Assembly (NCBI GenBank): GCA_019925795.1
Contig: CM034313.1
Coordinates: 27,705,710 to 27,769,709, forward strand
Source of the DNA: Dendrobium chrysotoxum
Taxonomy: Eukaryota > Streptophyta > Magnoliopsida > Asparagales > Orchidaceae
Direction: 5' to 3'
DNA: 64,000 nucleotides
A program made the translations under genes and the position numbers. This document shows positions 22,448-33,390 of the stretch, piece after piece (the first letter of the stretch is position 1; every line of letters begins with the position of its first letter). Under the pieces are notes generated by a model. That model worked only from the letters and a program-made list of their open reading frames with translations. It had not been told where the DNA came from and did no database searches.

Positions 22448-24083
22448 TTAGCTTAAATGATTCACTTGTGTTAGAAGGAAAATGCATAAATAATGTTTAC
22501 ATGTTAGATTTGAACTGCATTGAAACCTCAAACTCTTTGTGTCTGAAAATAATAGCGGATGACTCTTGGCTATGGCATAGGAGACTATGCCATGCTAGTA
22601 TGAAAACACTTAGGAACATCACTCAGAAAGACTTAGTTAGAGGCATACCAAAGTTAGACTTTACTAAGGATCATCTCTGTGATGCTTGCCAATTAGAAAA
22701 ATAAGTTAAATCCTCATTTCATGCAATCAAAGATGTCAACACCACTAAGCCACTAGAAACTCTCCACATGGACCTGTTCGGACCTGTTAGTACAGCCAGC
22801 CTAGGAGGGAAGTTGTATGGGTTTGTAATAGTGGATGGCTACTCTAGGTTTACTTGGGTGAAATTTCTAGCTCATAAGAGTGAGTCATTTGAAGAGTTTA
22901 GAACTTTTTCCACTTGGATTCAAAGGAAATTAGGATGTGTAATTTCAACAATTCATAGTGATCACGGTGGGGAATTTGAGAATGATAATTTTGAATCTTT
23001 TTGTAAAGATGCTGGAATAGAATATAATTTCTCTGCCCCTAGAACTCCTCAGCAAAATGGAATAGCAGAAAGAAAGAATAGAACTTTAGTTGAAGCTGCT
23101 AGGGCTATGTTAGCTGAATACACTCTTCCTAGATATTTTTTGGCAGAAGCAGTGAATACCGTGTGCTATGTGTTAAATAGGGCAAATGTTAGATCCAAAC
23201 TAAATAAGAGACCCTATAAGTTGCTTAAGGGTAGGACACCCAATCTTTCCCACTTACACGTTTTCGATTGCAAATGTTTCATCCTAATCAATGGCAAGTC
23301 ACCCTTAGGAAAGTTTGATCCTAAATCTGATGAAGGGGTTTTCCTAGGCTACTCATCGGTAGGTAAAGCCTATAGAATAATCAATAAGAGAACCCTAGTA
23401 GTAGAAGAGTCTACCCATGTGGTATTTGATGAATCCAATAAGACCTCTGAACCTAATCATGAAGAAGAAGAAGTTGAGGTTATACGGGGAGTAGAAACCA
23501 TTACCATAGAGACTAGAGCGAAACCTCAAGAACATCTGCCTAGAGATTGGAAATTCTCTTCTAGTCATCCTAGAGAACTGATCTTAGGAGACCCATCAGA
23601 AGGGGTAAAAATTAGGCATGGACTTAGGAAAGAGGTTAGTCATTCTGCATTCATATCTATGATTGAGCCCACGAGTATAGATCAAGACTTAGGAGATGAA
23701 TTTTGGATCCTAGCAATGCAAGAAGAGTTGAATCAATTCGTTAGGAATGATGTATGGGAATTAGTCAAAAGACCTAAAGAACAAAGTGTGGTTGGAATAA
23801 AATGGGTCTTTAAAAACAAAATGAATGACTCTGGGATAGTAGTGAGAAATAAGGCTAGGTTAGTAGCAAAGGGGTATAACCAAATTGAAGGAATAGATTT
23901 TGAAGAAACCTTTGCTCCGGTAGCTAGACTAGAAGCCATCAGGGTACTGTTAGCCTTTGCTTGTTTTAGGGATTTTAAGCTGTATCAAATGGATGTCAAG
24001 AGTGCCTTCCTGAACGGGGTAATCAAGGAAGATGTTTATGTGGAGCAACCTCGGGGTTTGAAAACTCACAATTTCCAAACCAC
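22444..24083 (+). pseudogene. pol: Sirevirus A integrase and start of reverse transcriptase
   Basis: Integrase zinc region WLWHRRLCHASMKTL...CDAC (about 22567-22695), then after a TAA at 22702 (where Gln is usual) the catalytic core: Asp at 22771 in MDLFGP, Asp at 22960 in IHSDHGGEF, Glu at 23068 in NGIAERKNRT. The last two are 35 residues apart, the integrase DDE spacing. A C-terminal region with GRTPNLSHLHVFDCKCF and FLGYS follows, then the RT N-terminus (WELVKRPK...IGIKWVFKNK type, RLVAKGYNQIEGIDFEETFAPVARLEAIR, YQMDVKSAFLNG). A one-base loss near 24057 throws the frame before the VFKLKKALYGLKQAP motif. Integrates the cDNA into host DNA in an active element. Confidence 0.92.
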
Positions 24084-25196
24084 GTGTTCAAACTAAAAAA
24101 GGCACTATACGGGTTAAAACAAGCACCTGGAGCCTGGTATGAAAGACTTAGTACGTTCCTACTAGATAGAGGCTTTGTTAAGAGTAGTGTGGACACCACC
24201 TTATTTTTCAAGAAAGTAGGAGTTGAAGTACTCATTATTCAGATTTATGTAGATGACATTTTATTCGGATCGACGGAGAAAAGCTTATGTAATGAATTTT
24301 CAAAAACAATGAGTGACGAGTTTGAAATGAGTATGATGGGAAAACTTAGTTACTTCCATGGATTTAGTGTAAAACAAATGGAAGGTGGAACGTTTCTTAG
24401 CCAGTCTAAGTACATCAATGATATTTTGAAAAAATATGAAATGGACAATGCTAAGGCTATGAATACACCCATGAGCTCTAACATTCAATTGGATAAAGAT
24501 TCCAGTGGGAAGTCTGTAGATCAAAAGAAGTATAGGGGAATTATTGGATCGCTTCTCTATATGACTGCCAGTAGACCAGACATAATGTTTAGTGTGTGTC
24601 TCTGTGCCCGCTTTCAAGCTGACCCAAAAGAATCTCACATGACTGCTGTCAAAAGAATTCTTAGATATCTACTAGGCACCTCGAATTTAAGAATTTGGTA
24701 TCCTAGACACAGCACTTCTTTTGAAATCTTAGGGTACTCAGATTCAGACTTTGCAGAATGTAGGGTAGATAGAAAAAGCACTTCTGGCACTTGTCAATTC
24801 ATTGGACAATCATTAGTTTCATGGTCCAATAGGAAACAGAATTTAGTAGCCCTATCAACAGCCGAAGCAGAATATATAGCGGTAGGTAGCTATGTTGCAT
24901 AAGTTTTATGGTTAAAACAACAGCTTGTAGATCTAGGACTACCTGTAGGAACCATTCTGATCATGTGTGACAACACTAGAGCTATTTATATATCCAAAAA
25001 TCTAATTCAACATTCACGAACAAAACATATAGATATTAGACATCATTTCATTAGAGATCACGTAGCCAAAGGAGATATTGAACTGCACCACGTTGCTACT
25101 GAAGATCAATTGGCTGACATTTTCACAAAACTATTAGATTATGTCACATTTAGCACTTTAAGAACAAAATTAGCTGTCATAGACATTCAAGCCTAA
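24058..25196 (+). pseudogene. pol: Sirevirus A reverse transcriptase and RNase H
   Basis: Continues from the frameshift: VFKLKKALYGLKQAPGAWYERL, catalytic YVDD at 24246-24257 (intact), GKLSYFHG, then GSLLYMTASRPDIMFSVCLCARFQ. RNase H follows: GYSDSDFAECRVDRKSTSG, SWSNRKQNLVALSTAEAEYIA, a TAA at 24900 (Gln expected), CDNTRAIYISKN, RTKHIDIRHHFIRDHV and DQLADIFTK. Ends at TAA 25194. The product would copy the RNA genome into DNA. Apart from one frameshift and one stop the domain is nearly complete. Confidence 0.93.
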
Positions 25197-25301
25197 AACA
25201 ACAAAAAAAAATTATTAAAAAATTATATATATAAAAAATAAAAAAAAATGGTTTCCTCATCTTCTCACCATGCTGCTCACAAACCTTGAAATTCTCTGAC
25301 A

Positions 25302-25779
25302 ATCGTACTGTACGATCCAATATCATACTGTACGATAAGGTTCAAATCACTCCAATCTCAGCCGTCCATTCCCATTCACGGTCCAGATCTTTCATGTCTT
25401 GTACTTATCGTACTGTACGATTCACCACTCGTACCGTACGATACACATTATTGGTCATCGTACTAAACGAAATGCCTATCGTACTATACGATCCACGTGT
25501 CAAATGGATTAGGATGAATTTATACTCGGCCTGTACGAATATTATTGCCTTTCGTACTGTACGAACACCTCTTCGTATTGTACGAATATTTTTGTCAAAG
25601 GTCATTAAGACGACTCCTCGGGACGAATGCCTCTCACTCACGTTCGTACAGTACGATTCTGATCGTACTGTACGATTTGACTCACCTTTTTGAACGGTCG
25701 TCCAGATGACATTATTGCGCCTATCGTACTGTACGATTCTCAATCGTACTGTACGATAGTTCACAAATTCTATAAAAGG
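25302..25779 (+). promoter_or_regulatory. Internal paired-palindrome array and TATA box
   Basis: Between pol and the third ORF lie six pairs of TCGTAC-N-GTACGA dyads, with centres at 25309/25329, 25414/25435, 25464/25485, 25558/25579, 25650/25669 and 25730/25750 (spacing 20, 21, 21, 21, 19, 20). TATAAAAGG is at 25771-25779, about 20 bp past the last dyad and 84 bp before the ATG at 25855. This repeats the arrangement of the LTR promoter and suggests that the third ORF has its own transcript. Confidence 0.65.
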
Positions 25780-25854
25780 GAGGGATTCTTTGCCTATCCT
25801 CACTCACTCTCAATCACTCTGAATTTCCTCCTTTCTCAAATCCTTTCTTCCACC

Positions 25855-26973
25855 ATGTCTGGTTCCAGTAAGCGCGGTCGAATGGTCATCGGGAGCTCTT
25901 ACTCTTCTCAGCATTTTGATGATCATTTTCTCTCCGCTGCGGATGAGAAAGCGTATATTAAAATCAAGGAAGCTAAAATCACTCGATCCCTCATGCTGAA
26001 TCAAGCCGCCCTAAATTTCGAGGTGATGAATCTGTTCGCATCCACCACCCTTCAATTCTTTTTGACTCTTGCCTTTTCTTTTCACTCCGAACTCCTATTT
26101 GAGTTTCTTGCCAATATCAGAATTGACCTAAAAAACACCACTTTCACGTCTTATGTCTGTAAACAGAATGTCGTTATCACCGTCAACGACATTACTGCAC
26201 ACATCGGGCTGTCCACTGACGGCCCTCGTCCCCAATCCATGATCTCCCATGACTATGATTGGACATTATTCAATATGACCCTTAGGGGTGTCCCCTCCAA
26301 TCAACACCTACCCCTGGTCCAAACCCTGAATCAGAATGCCCGCGTTATCCAGCATGTCCTTCGCACATCCATTATAGCCAAAGCTGGAGACCGCATTCAT
26401 ATTACTCCACTGCTTTCTATCGTCACATATCTAATCATGTCTGGAATAAAATTCAATGAAGCCTAAATGATTTTTAACTATATTCATACCCTATCTGCCT
26501 ATCGATATCCTGGTGCCCGCCGCAAACTGAACATTGCTTTAGGGCATGTCATAGGATACATTCTAGATGATAAGTACCAACTAAATTATCCGCTACCTCC
26601 AGATCACCTTCCTATCTTCTACTCGGATGCCTCCTTTCATATATTGTTCCATCGGGGGGCCGCTCCCACCGATCCCGAGTTTGATGACGAAGAGGCTGCT
26701 GCTCCTGCTGATGCCCCTCCACCACCACCAATCCACCCATCTGGCCTTGCTCCTCCCGACTACCCTCACGATGACATTATTCAACGCCTTGATCGCCTGG
26801 AGACTAGGTTGGATGCCCACATTGCTCAGCAACATCAGGAGCATGAAACTGATATGAAATGGTTTAGGGAGCGCTTCACATCGATCGATCACCAGTTTGC
26901 ATCCCTCCATCAGTACCACCAACTGTTTCCACAACCTCCACCACCACCTCCAGATCAGGATCCAGATTTTTGA
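25855..26973 (+). pseudogene. Sirevirus A third ORF (env-like / plant transposon protein domain)
   Basis: Starts at CCACCATGT, a good plant start context. The 372-codon frame has one stop, TAA at 26464 (codon 204). Residues about 50-130 (VMNLFASTTLQFFLTLAF, ELLFEFLANIRI, KQNVVITVNDITAHIGL) resemble the putative plant transposon protein domain found in this position in Sirevirus-like elements, with a hydrophobic stretch near residues 62-75. After the stop come an acidic and proline-rich hinge, a coiled-coil-like segment (LDRLETRLDAHIAQ onward, about 26785-26910) and a proline-rich tail. Elements of this lineage are often said to have an env-like gene here; I see no signal peptide or cleavage site that would prove an envelope role. 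Function unknown. Confidence 0.7.
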
Positions 26974-27301
26974 GTTATAGTAGTTATTTATGTTTTCTAT
27001 TTGTTGTCATTACAGTTGTTTCCTTATTCTTCCCTTTTTGGTGCTGTCAAAAGGGGGAGACGTTTCTGTGTGTTCTGTATTGTTCTGTTTTTGCTTACTA
27101 TTAATGATATTGGTTGTTTATGTTTTCACTACATATTTTTTCTATCTTGTTATATTTTTTTTTTATATGTTATAATAAAAAAAATTGTTTCTTCTCCTCC
27201 TATTTAAAAATTAATAAGTTATTCTTCTGAGGGGGAGCTAAGGAAGTCAGAACAACTGTCCATCAAAAAATATTATTTGACACCATCAAAAAGGGGGAGA
27301 T
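26974..27301 (+). promoter_or_regulatory. Sirevirus A 3' region with three polypurine tracts
   Basis: AAAAGGGGGAGA (to 27060), GAGGGGGAG (near 27229-27237) and AAAAAGGGGGAGA (to 27300), the last one base before the LTR. Several polypurine tracts before the LTR are a known Sirevirus trait. The last would prime plus-strand DNA synthesis. Short pyrimidine-rich ORFs here are not genes. Confidence 0.75.
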
Positions 27302-29273
27302 TGTTGAAATCCAGGATCCCGAGCACTTAATTTTGATGGTGACAACTAATACTTACTGAATCCATATAGACTTCCTTTAGATTACAAATGCTTAATCCTT
27401 GTATATGAGCACTAATATTTCAGGTAAGATGCACACTGCTCAAGGTTACTGGAGACTCAAACCGGGCAGAATAGGATGTTGAAAAGTCTGTAATTTTTAT
27501 TTCTTTATTTTTATTTTCTTCAGTCTGCCACAGAAGCATGCATGTGAAAGGAGCAACCATACACATATACAGGGGGAGAAGTGTTTTAAATGTGTTTAAA
27601 AAAATTTTAAAAGAATATCGTACTGTATGATTTAATATCGTACTGTACGATTAATTAAAAATACTCAGGGTAACGGTTAATTTTCAGATGATTAAATTTA
27701 TGATCTAATCGTACTGTACGATACCTATCATACTATACGATAAGATACAATGGAGAAACCCTAGCCGCCAGAATAAGTTTGGTAAGTTCTTAATTTTGAT
27801 TTCCTGAACTGATCGTACTGTACGATGCTTATCGTACTGTACGATTAATTAATACTTACCAAAATTATCTCCCTAATCAGGAAATAAACATTGGTTTCTA
27901 ATTTAAAAGTTGATCGTACTGTACGATCATATATCGTACCGTACGACTGACAGAGATGATTTCATTCGTCCCAGAGATCGTACCAGACGAAACCAAGGTT
28001 TTTTGTTCTGTTCGTCTTGGATGATATTCATATCGTACAGGATGATATCAAGAAATGAACTAATCGTACTGTACGACTAATGGAGTGCTGGACGACCGAC
28101 AGAGATGATTTCATTCATCCCATCGATCGTACCAGACGAAACCAAGAAATTTTTGTTCTATTCATCCTGGATGATATTCATATCATACAGGACAATATCC
28201 TGGAAAACACTAATCATACTGTTCGACTGAAGGAGTACTGGATGACTAACAGAGACAAATTCTTTCATCCCAAGGATCGTCCCACAGTTTATCCTGTACG
28301 AACAGTATGAATCAACAGTATCGTCCTGTACGATATATATATCGTACAGTACGATATGTATAAAATTCGATAACTGTTCGTCTGTACTCATACTGGACGG
28401 AGCTGTAATTGAACTGATCGTACTGTACGATTATAGATCATACTGTACGAACAGAAACGCAAAAGTTGAAACTTTTAGGGTTTTCTGAAGCCTGATATAA
28501 AAATAACTTAAAATTTTTTTTAAGAAGTTGTTGATCTATCCTTTTACTATGAGAGGCTTTGAGGAAAGAAGGGGATTCGTTAGAGAGAAGTTTTTGGAGA
28601 AATCCAGGGCTTGAGAGAGGAAGGTGAATGTGAGCTTGAGCGTGAGGGAGAAGTAGTGTGAGGGGATCACACGGTGGCTCCAAGCTAGCTGCATGCTTTG
28701 CTCCTCTTGTGGCTTTGGGAAGCTTCGAGAAAGTTCTCGAGGGAAGAGTCACTTCAAGATCAACATCGTCAAGGTACTCTGCCATCTCCAGGAGGGAGAA
28801 AAAGGAGAAGGTCCGCTGCCGTCACCAGGAGGGTGACATAGCGTTTGGTATTCCGCCGCACCGAGGGAGGTGAAAGTGAGTATTGTAAAGGCTTCTCCGC
28901 CTTGCTGTGGGGGCAAAAGGAGAGCCAACCTTTACTAGTGCAAATCCCGGAGTAGAGGACTCCGGGGAGTGGACGCAGGTCAAGTGACCGAACCACTATA
29001 AAAATCTCTGGTGTGTTTTTTCCTGTTTACCGTACTTTACTTTTCATGCTCTTAATTAGTACATTAAATTGCTTGGTGAAAAATCATGATTTAAATCTTG
29101 TGTTGTAAAATTTAAAATTGAATTATCAATATCATCATTGTGAATGTTGTACTTGCTTCCGCACGTTATTCGTTGAGTTATTTTTTAAAATACAAAAAAT
29201 TAGAACTCTTGTGTAGGGTTGAATTTTTTAAAATACCATTTTACCCCCCCTCTTGGCGCATCTCGTACTTTCA
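27302..29273 (+). repeat. Sirevirus A 3' LTR
   Basis: 1972 bp, TGTTGAAATC to CTTTCA. Same palindrome array (from 27618 on) and TATA at 28496 as the left LTR; differences are mostly single-base, many of them C/T or G/A. Confidence 0.93.
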
Positions 29274-29278
29274 AAAAC
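29274..29278. repeat. Sirevirus A target-site duplication, right
   Basis: AAAAC, matches 18288-18292. Confidence 0.85.
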
Positions 29279-31239
29279 ACACACAGTTTGACTGATCCTG
29301 GGTCGTCCGATCATGAAAAGAGGAAAATCAGACGGCCGAGATCGATCCAGGCTGATTTAGTTTAAAATGAACTAGAAAATTCAAATGCTTATAACTTTTA
29401 ATCCAACAGTTTAAATTTCATGATATTTGAAACATAGGATCTAGTTACCCTAATCTTTCAATCCATGGAGTTTCAAGGCTCCATGCATTGGGATTAGGGA
29501 GAAATTATGGTTTAATCAGAGAAATTAAAACATGAATAACTTTCTAACATGTAGTTGGATTTTGACAATCTTAAGCTCGTTGGAAAGCTCCTAAGATCCT
29601 CTTAAACTTTGTAGAAGACCTCAAAACCTATTCCTAGCTTGATTGAAAGCTATGCTTCAATTTCTTGATTCTCTCTCTAGACTCTCTCTCTCTCTCTCTC
29701 TTCACTAAAATATGGTTTGAAGGCTAGATTTTGGTGGGGAAAAGCTTAGGGAGGCTGTAGAAGTTGCTGGAGGGTCTTGAGGAGATGTTTTGAGGGCTAG
29801 AAATTTTTGGAGAAGAGGGATTAGGTGAGAGAAGCTCAAGTGGAGAATGAGGCTTGATTTGGGCATTTTGCCCTATTCAAATGTCCTTGAATTGAATGGA
29901 TGGCTGGGATTCACTTGATAGGTTTCTGGGATGCTGCCATGTGTCCTGGAGTTTGTTAGAAGTAGGAGAATAAAAGGATAAGGTAAGGGCATGCGAAATG
30001 GAATGGGCTTTTATCCTCATACATGCATGCGGAGACAACTAGGGCCATTAGATCTTGATCCAATGGTTAGGAAATGTCTTAAGAAGTCTCTAAAAAGAGT
30101 ATAGGAAGCTGAGGGGATTTAAATTAAAATAGAAAGGAGTTAAAATTGACATTTTGACCATTTAATGGTCATTTAACCAGTCATGGACTGGTTTGACCAG
30201 TCAATGGTCCATTAAGGCTGAGGTGGCAAGTGGGAGGGCTTGATGAGCTGATTAGAAAGATCCTAAGGCAGCCAACTAGAAGTTTGAGTGATCAAACCAT
30301 AACCATGAATATTTGACGAAGATTTTCAAAGGCTTGACTTGGTCAAATTGACCATGATATGACTTCAAATAATTTTGAATATGGTTGAACCATTTGATGG
30401 AAAGGATTTGAGGATTTGGAGAGCTTGGTGTATTGATTTGATTAGATTGGGTGATTTGATTCAACTGGGTCTAATTTGATTGGACTTGGGCTAAGTTGAC
30501 CAAGTTAATTTTTGACTGGGTCAAAGGGCCAGTCAAGTCCAAATTATTAAGGGAAATGTTCAAAAGAGATTTGATGGGATTTGAATATATCTAAAGTTGG
30601 ATTCCATATAGAAATGGCTTAAAGGTTGATCTGGTTAACTTGGGTTAACTTGGTCATACCTCTAAGGGGTATTTTAGTAATTTTGATCCCTCATCAACTG
30701 GGGGTCAAAGTGAGTACAATAAAATACAGTTTAATGTTTAATAGGTCAGGATAAAGGGTCTGGAAGTGATTAGAGGCTTTGGAGAAAGTTCCAAGGTCAA
30801 AATCTACTGGGTGATAGGTCTAGTGGCATAGGCCGTAAATATTTGAAGGTTTTATAGCCTTTGAAAATCAATTCAATTTTTGGGGTCAGAAATCTCAGAA
30901 TGAGCTCAAATTTGGAGGGTTGCCTCTAGAGACATGTCACATCAGAATGCAACTAACAGACTCTAAATTAGAGGTCATTTGATTGGGTTTTGAAAGGTTT
31001 AAAAATTCACTGGAAAAGGCTTTCAAGACTCAGAACGATTAGCCTTGAAACTTGATCTGGATTTCTAGTTATGAGCTGGATTTTGAGTTTGAATGATAGG
31101 ATTTAAACTACGTAAATAATTTACAATCATTTAGATGATTTTAGATGATTAGATAAGATTAAGGTCAGGTCAGAGGCTGGAGCAACTGGATCAAGGTTAT
31201 TTAAAGGTTAGGATTGGTTAGGAGTTTGAATTGACTTAA
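29279..31239 (+). mobile_element. Non-coding interior of the Tat-like element, right part
   Basis: Continuation of 18292 after the Sirevirus. A (CT)n run sits at about 29687-29702. No ORF or pol motif. 30800 onward is related to the minus-strand sequence at 10300-10985. Confidence 0.5.
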
Positions 31240-31790
31240 GCTCTTGATTGATTCTAGAATCTAGAAGGACTCTAGGGTCTAGAATCTAGAAGGATCCTAG
31301 GGTTTGGATTGATCTAAGGTCTATGTAGATTCTAGGGCCTAAGCAGATCATATGATATAGAGTTTAAAAGAATCCTAGGGTCTAAGAAGGTCCTAGGATC
31401 TGGAGTGTGGAAGAATCATAAGATCTAGATAGATCCTCAGGTTTAGGCTGGTCTGGAGTCTAGATAAGTTTGAAATATAGGTTTGATTTGAGTCTGGAAT
31501 AAATAGATTTGAAGTATGATTTGATTTGAAGTTTGAATAGATTGAGGTTTAGATTGAAATTTTTTATTAAGATCTTGATTAATGTTTGAATTAGAGCCTG
31601 GGGTCTGGATTAATTTGAATTTGAATTAATCTAGATGAATCCTAGGGTCTAGAAAATTCATAGGGTCTGGATTTAATCTAGGGTCTAAATAGATCCTAGA
31701 GTCTAGATTGATCTAAGATCAGATTTATCCTAGGGTCAAGATTGATCCTAAGGACTGAAAGGATCCTAAGGCCTGGATTGGTCCTAATGA
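31240..31790 (+). repeat. Degenerate short repeat, GATCCTAGGGTCTAGA type
   Basis: About 25 imperfect copies of a 20-30 bp phrase around (G/A)ATCCTAGGGTCTAGA(T/A)TGAT. Non-coding; it leads into the longer tandem arrays. Confidence 0.7.
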
Positions 31791-31954
31791 CCTCATACAA
31801 AAAAGTGGTCAATAAATGGACCTCCAATATGTATAATAGAATGAAGTTCTATTGCACATATTAGCGTTGACCGAATAAAATGGTCAAGTCTGGAATTTTG
31901 ATCATAAGGGAAAGCAAAATTGTACTCCTAGGGAATCAGGGTTTGAATTGATCC

Positions 31955-33390
31955 TAGGGTAGTGCCACAGAAGACGTACTCTACCACTAGGGAATCTAAT
32001 CCTAAGGATAGAAGAATCCTAATCTTAAAGGAAAAGAAACCCTACGTCACCGTGTAGGGAGGAAGAATTCCTAACTACAGAGGGTTGAGTTTAAGTTTTA
32101 ATTTCCAAGGGAAGGGAAGACCTAACCCTAAAGGATTGAGTCTGAAATAATACTAGGGTAGTGTTGGGGGTAGTGTACTCTACCACTAGTAGGTCTGGTC
32201 CAAAGGGAAGAAATATCTAACCCTAAGGAAAGGAGGTTGAATGATCGTATAGGAAGGAAGAACTCCTAAATACAGAGGATCAAGTCTGGATTTTGGTTCT
32301 AAGGGAAGAGAAACCGAGCCTTAGAAGATTGAATTTTGAATAAATACTAGGGCAGTGCCATGATGGGCATACTTTACCACTAGTGAACTTAATCCTAAGA
32401 GAAGGCAAAGCCTGTCCTTAAGGAGAAGAAGAGTAAATGATTGTATAGGAAGGAAGAACTCCTAACTATAGAGGATCGAAGTTGAATTTTGATACTAGGG
32501 TAATGCCACAAAGGGCGTACTCTACTACTAGTGGATCTAATCCTAAGAGAAGGAAGAAGTACTTATCCTTAAGGAAAACATAAGTAGATGATCGTATAGG
32601 AAGGAAGAACTCCTAACTACAGAGGATCAAAGTTGAATTTTGGTACTAGGGTAGTGCCACGAAGGGCGTACTCTACCACTAGTGGATATAATCTTAAGGG
32701 AAGGAAGAAAAGCCTAACCTTAAGAAAAAGATTACTTGATTTTGGAATTTGAAATTACAGAAAGGATGGCGTCACAGAGGACTTACTCCATCACTGGGGA
32801 ATCTAATCCTAAGGAGAGAATGCAGGATGACTCACATCTACCCTTAAGGAAGAGAAAACTGGAGGACCCTGTGGGAAGGAAGCATTGCTTCCCACAGAAG
32901 GTCGGATCTAGATTTTGAACCTAGGATGGTGCCATAAAGGGCATTATCCACCACTAGAATATTTAATCTTAAGGAGAGAAAGCATGATGACTCAAATCTG
33001 TCCTTAAGGAAGAGATAGCTGGAGGACCCTGTGGGGAGGAAGCATTGCTTCCCATAGAAGGTCGGATTTGGATTTTGAACCTAGGATGATGCCAGAAAGG
33101 GAGATATCCACCACTAGAAGATCTAATACTAAGTAGAGAAAGTACGATGACTCACATCTATCCTTAAGGAAGAGACAGTTGGAGGACCCTGTAGGGAGGA
33201 AGCATTGCTTCCCACAGAAGGTCGGATATGGATTTTGAACCTAGGATGGTGCCATAAAGGGCGTTATCAACCACTAGAAGATCTAATCCTAAGGAGAGAA
33301 AGCACAAAGACTCACATCTGTCCTTAAGGAGAAGGAAATTGGATGATCTTGTGAGAAGGAAGCATTGCTTCCCACAGTAGATCAAGTTTG
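31955..33390 (+). repeat. Tandem repeat of about 160 bp with hairpin
   Basis: The phrase GTGCC(A)...CCACTAG recurs near 31962, 32158, 32343, 32500, 32650, 32768, 32926, 33086 and 33246; the last three are 160 bp apart. Late units contain a strong hairpin, for example arms CTGTGGGAAG and CTTCCCACAG around GAAGCATTG near 32869. Tandem repeats between pol and the 3' LTR are a known feature of Tat elements. Confidence 0.85.

Larger units (their letters stand above)
18293..29273 (+). mobile_element. Sirevirus-type Ty1/copia retrotransposon (element A)
   Basis: A full-length element of 10,981 bp: LTR, Met-tRNA primer site, gag, protease, integrase, RT, RNase H, third ORF, repeated polypurine tracts, LTR. 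The copia order (integrase before RT), the long gag with CCHC-like knuckles, an extra ORF after pol and the TGTTG terminus fit the Sirevirus (SIRE/Maximus) lineage. The LTRs differ at only a few percent of positions by eye, so it is the youngest large insertion here, yet the genes carry many stops and frameshifts. It is inserted in the non-coding part of the Tat-like element. Confidence 0.93.

Noticed and set aside
24300..24638. Minus-strand ORFs inside the Sirevirus pol (also 23733-23939, 24023-24235) and in the third ORF (26593-26934)
   Set aside because: Shadows of the coding strand; no family motif and strong coding signal on the other strand.
26990..27207. Two short hydrophobic ORFs after the third Sirevirus ORF
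   Set aside because: They translate a T-rich untranslated region next to the polypurine tracts; hydrophobicity follows from the T content.
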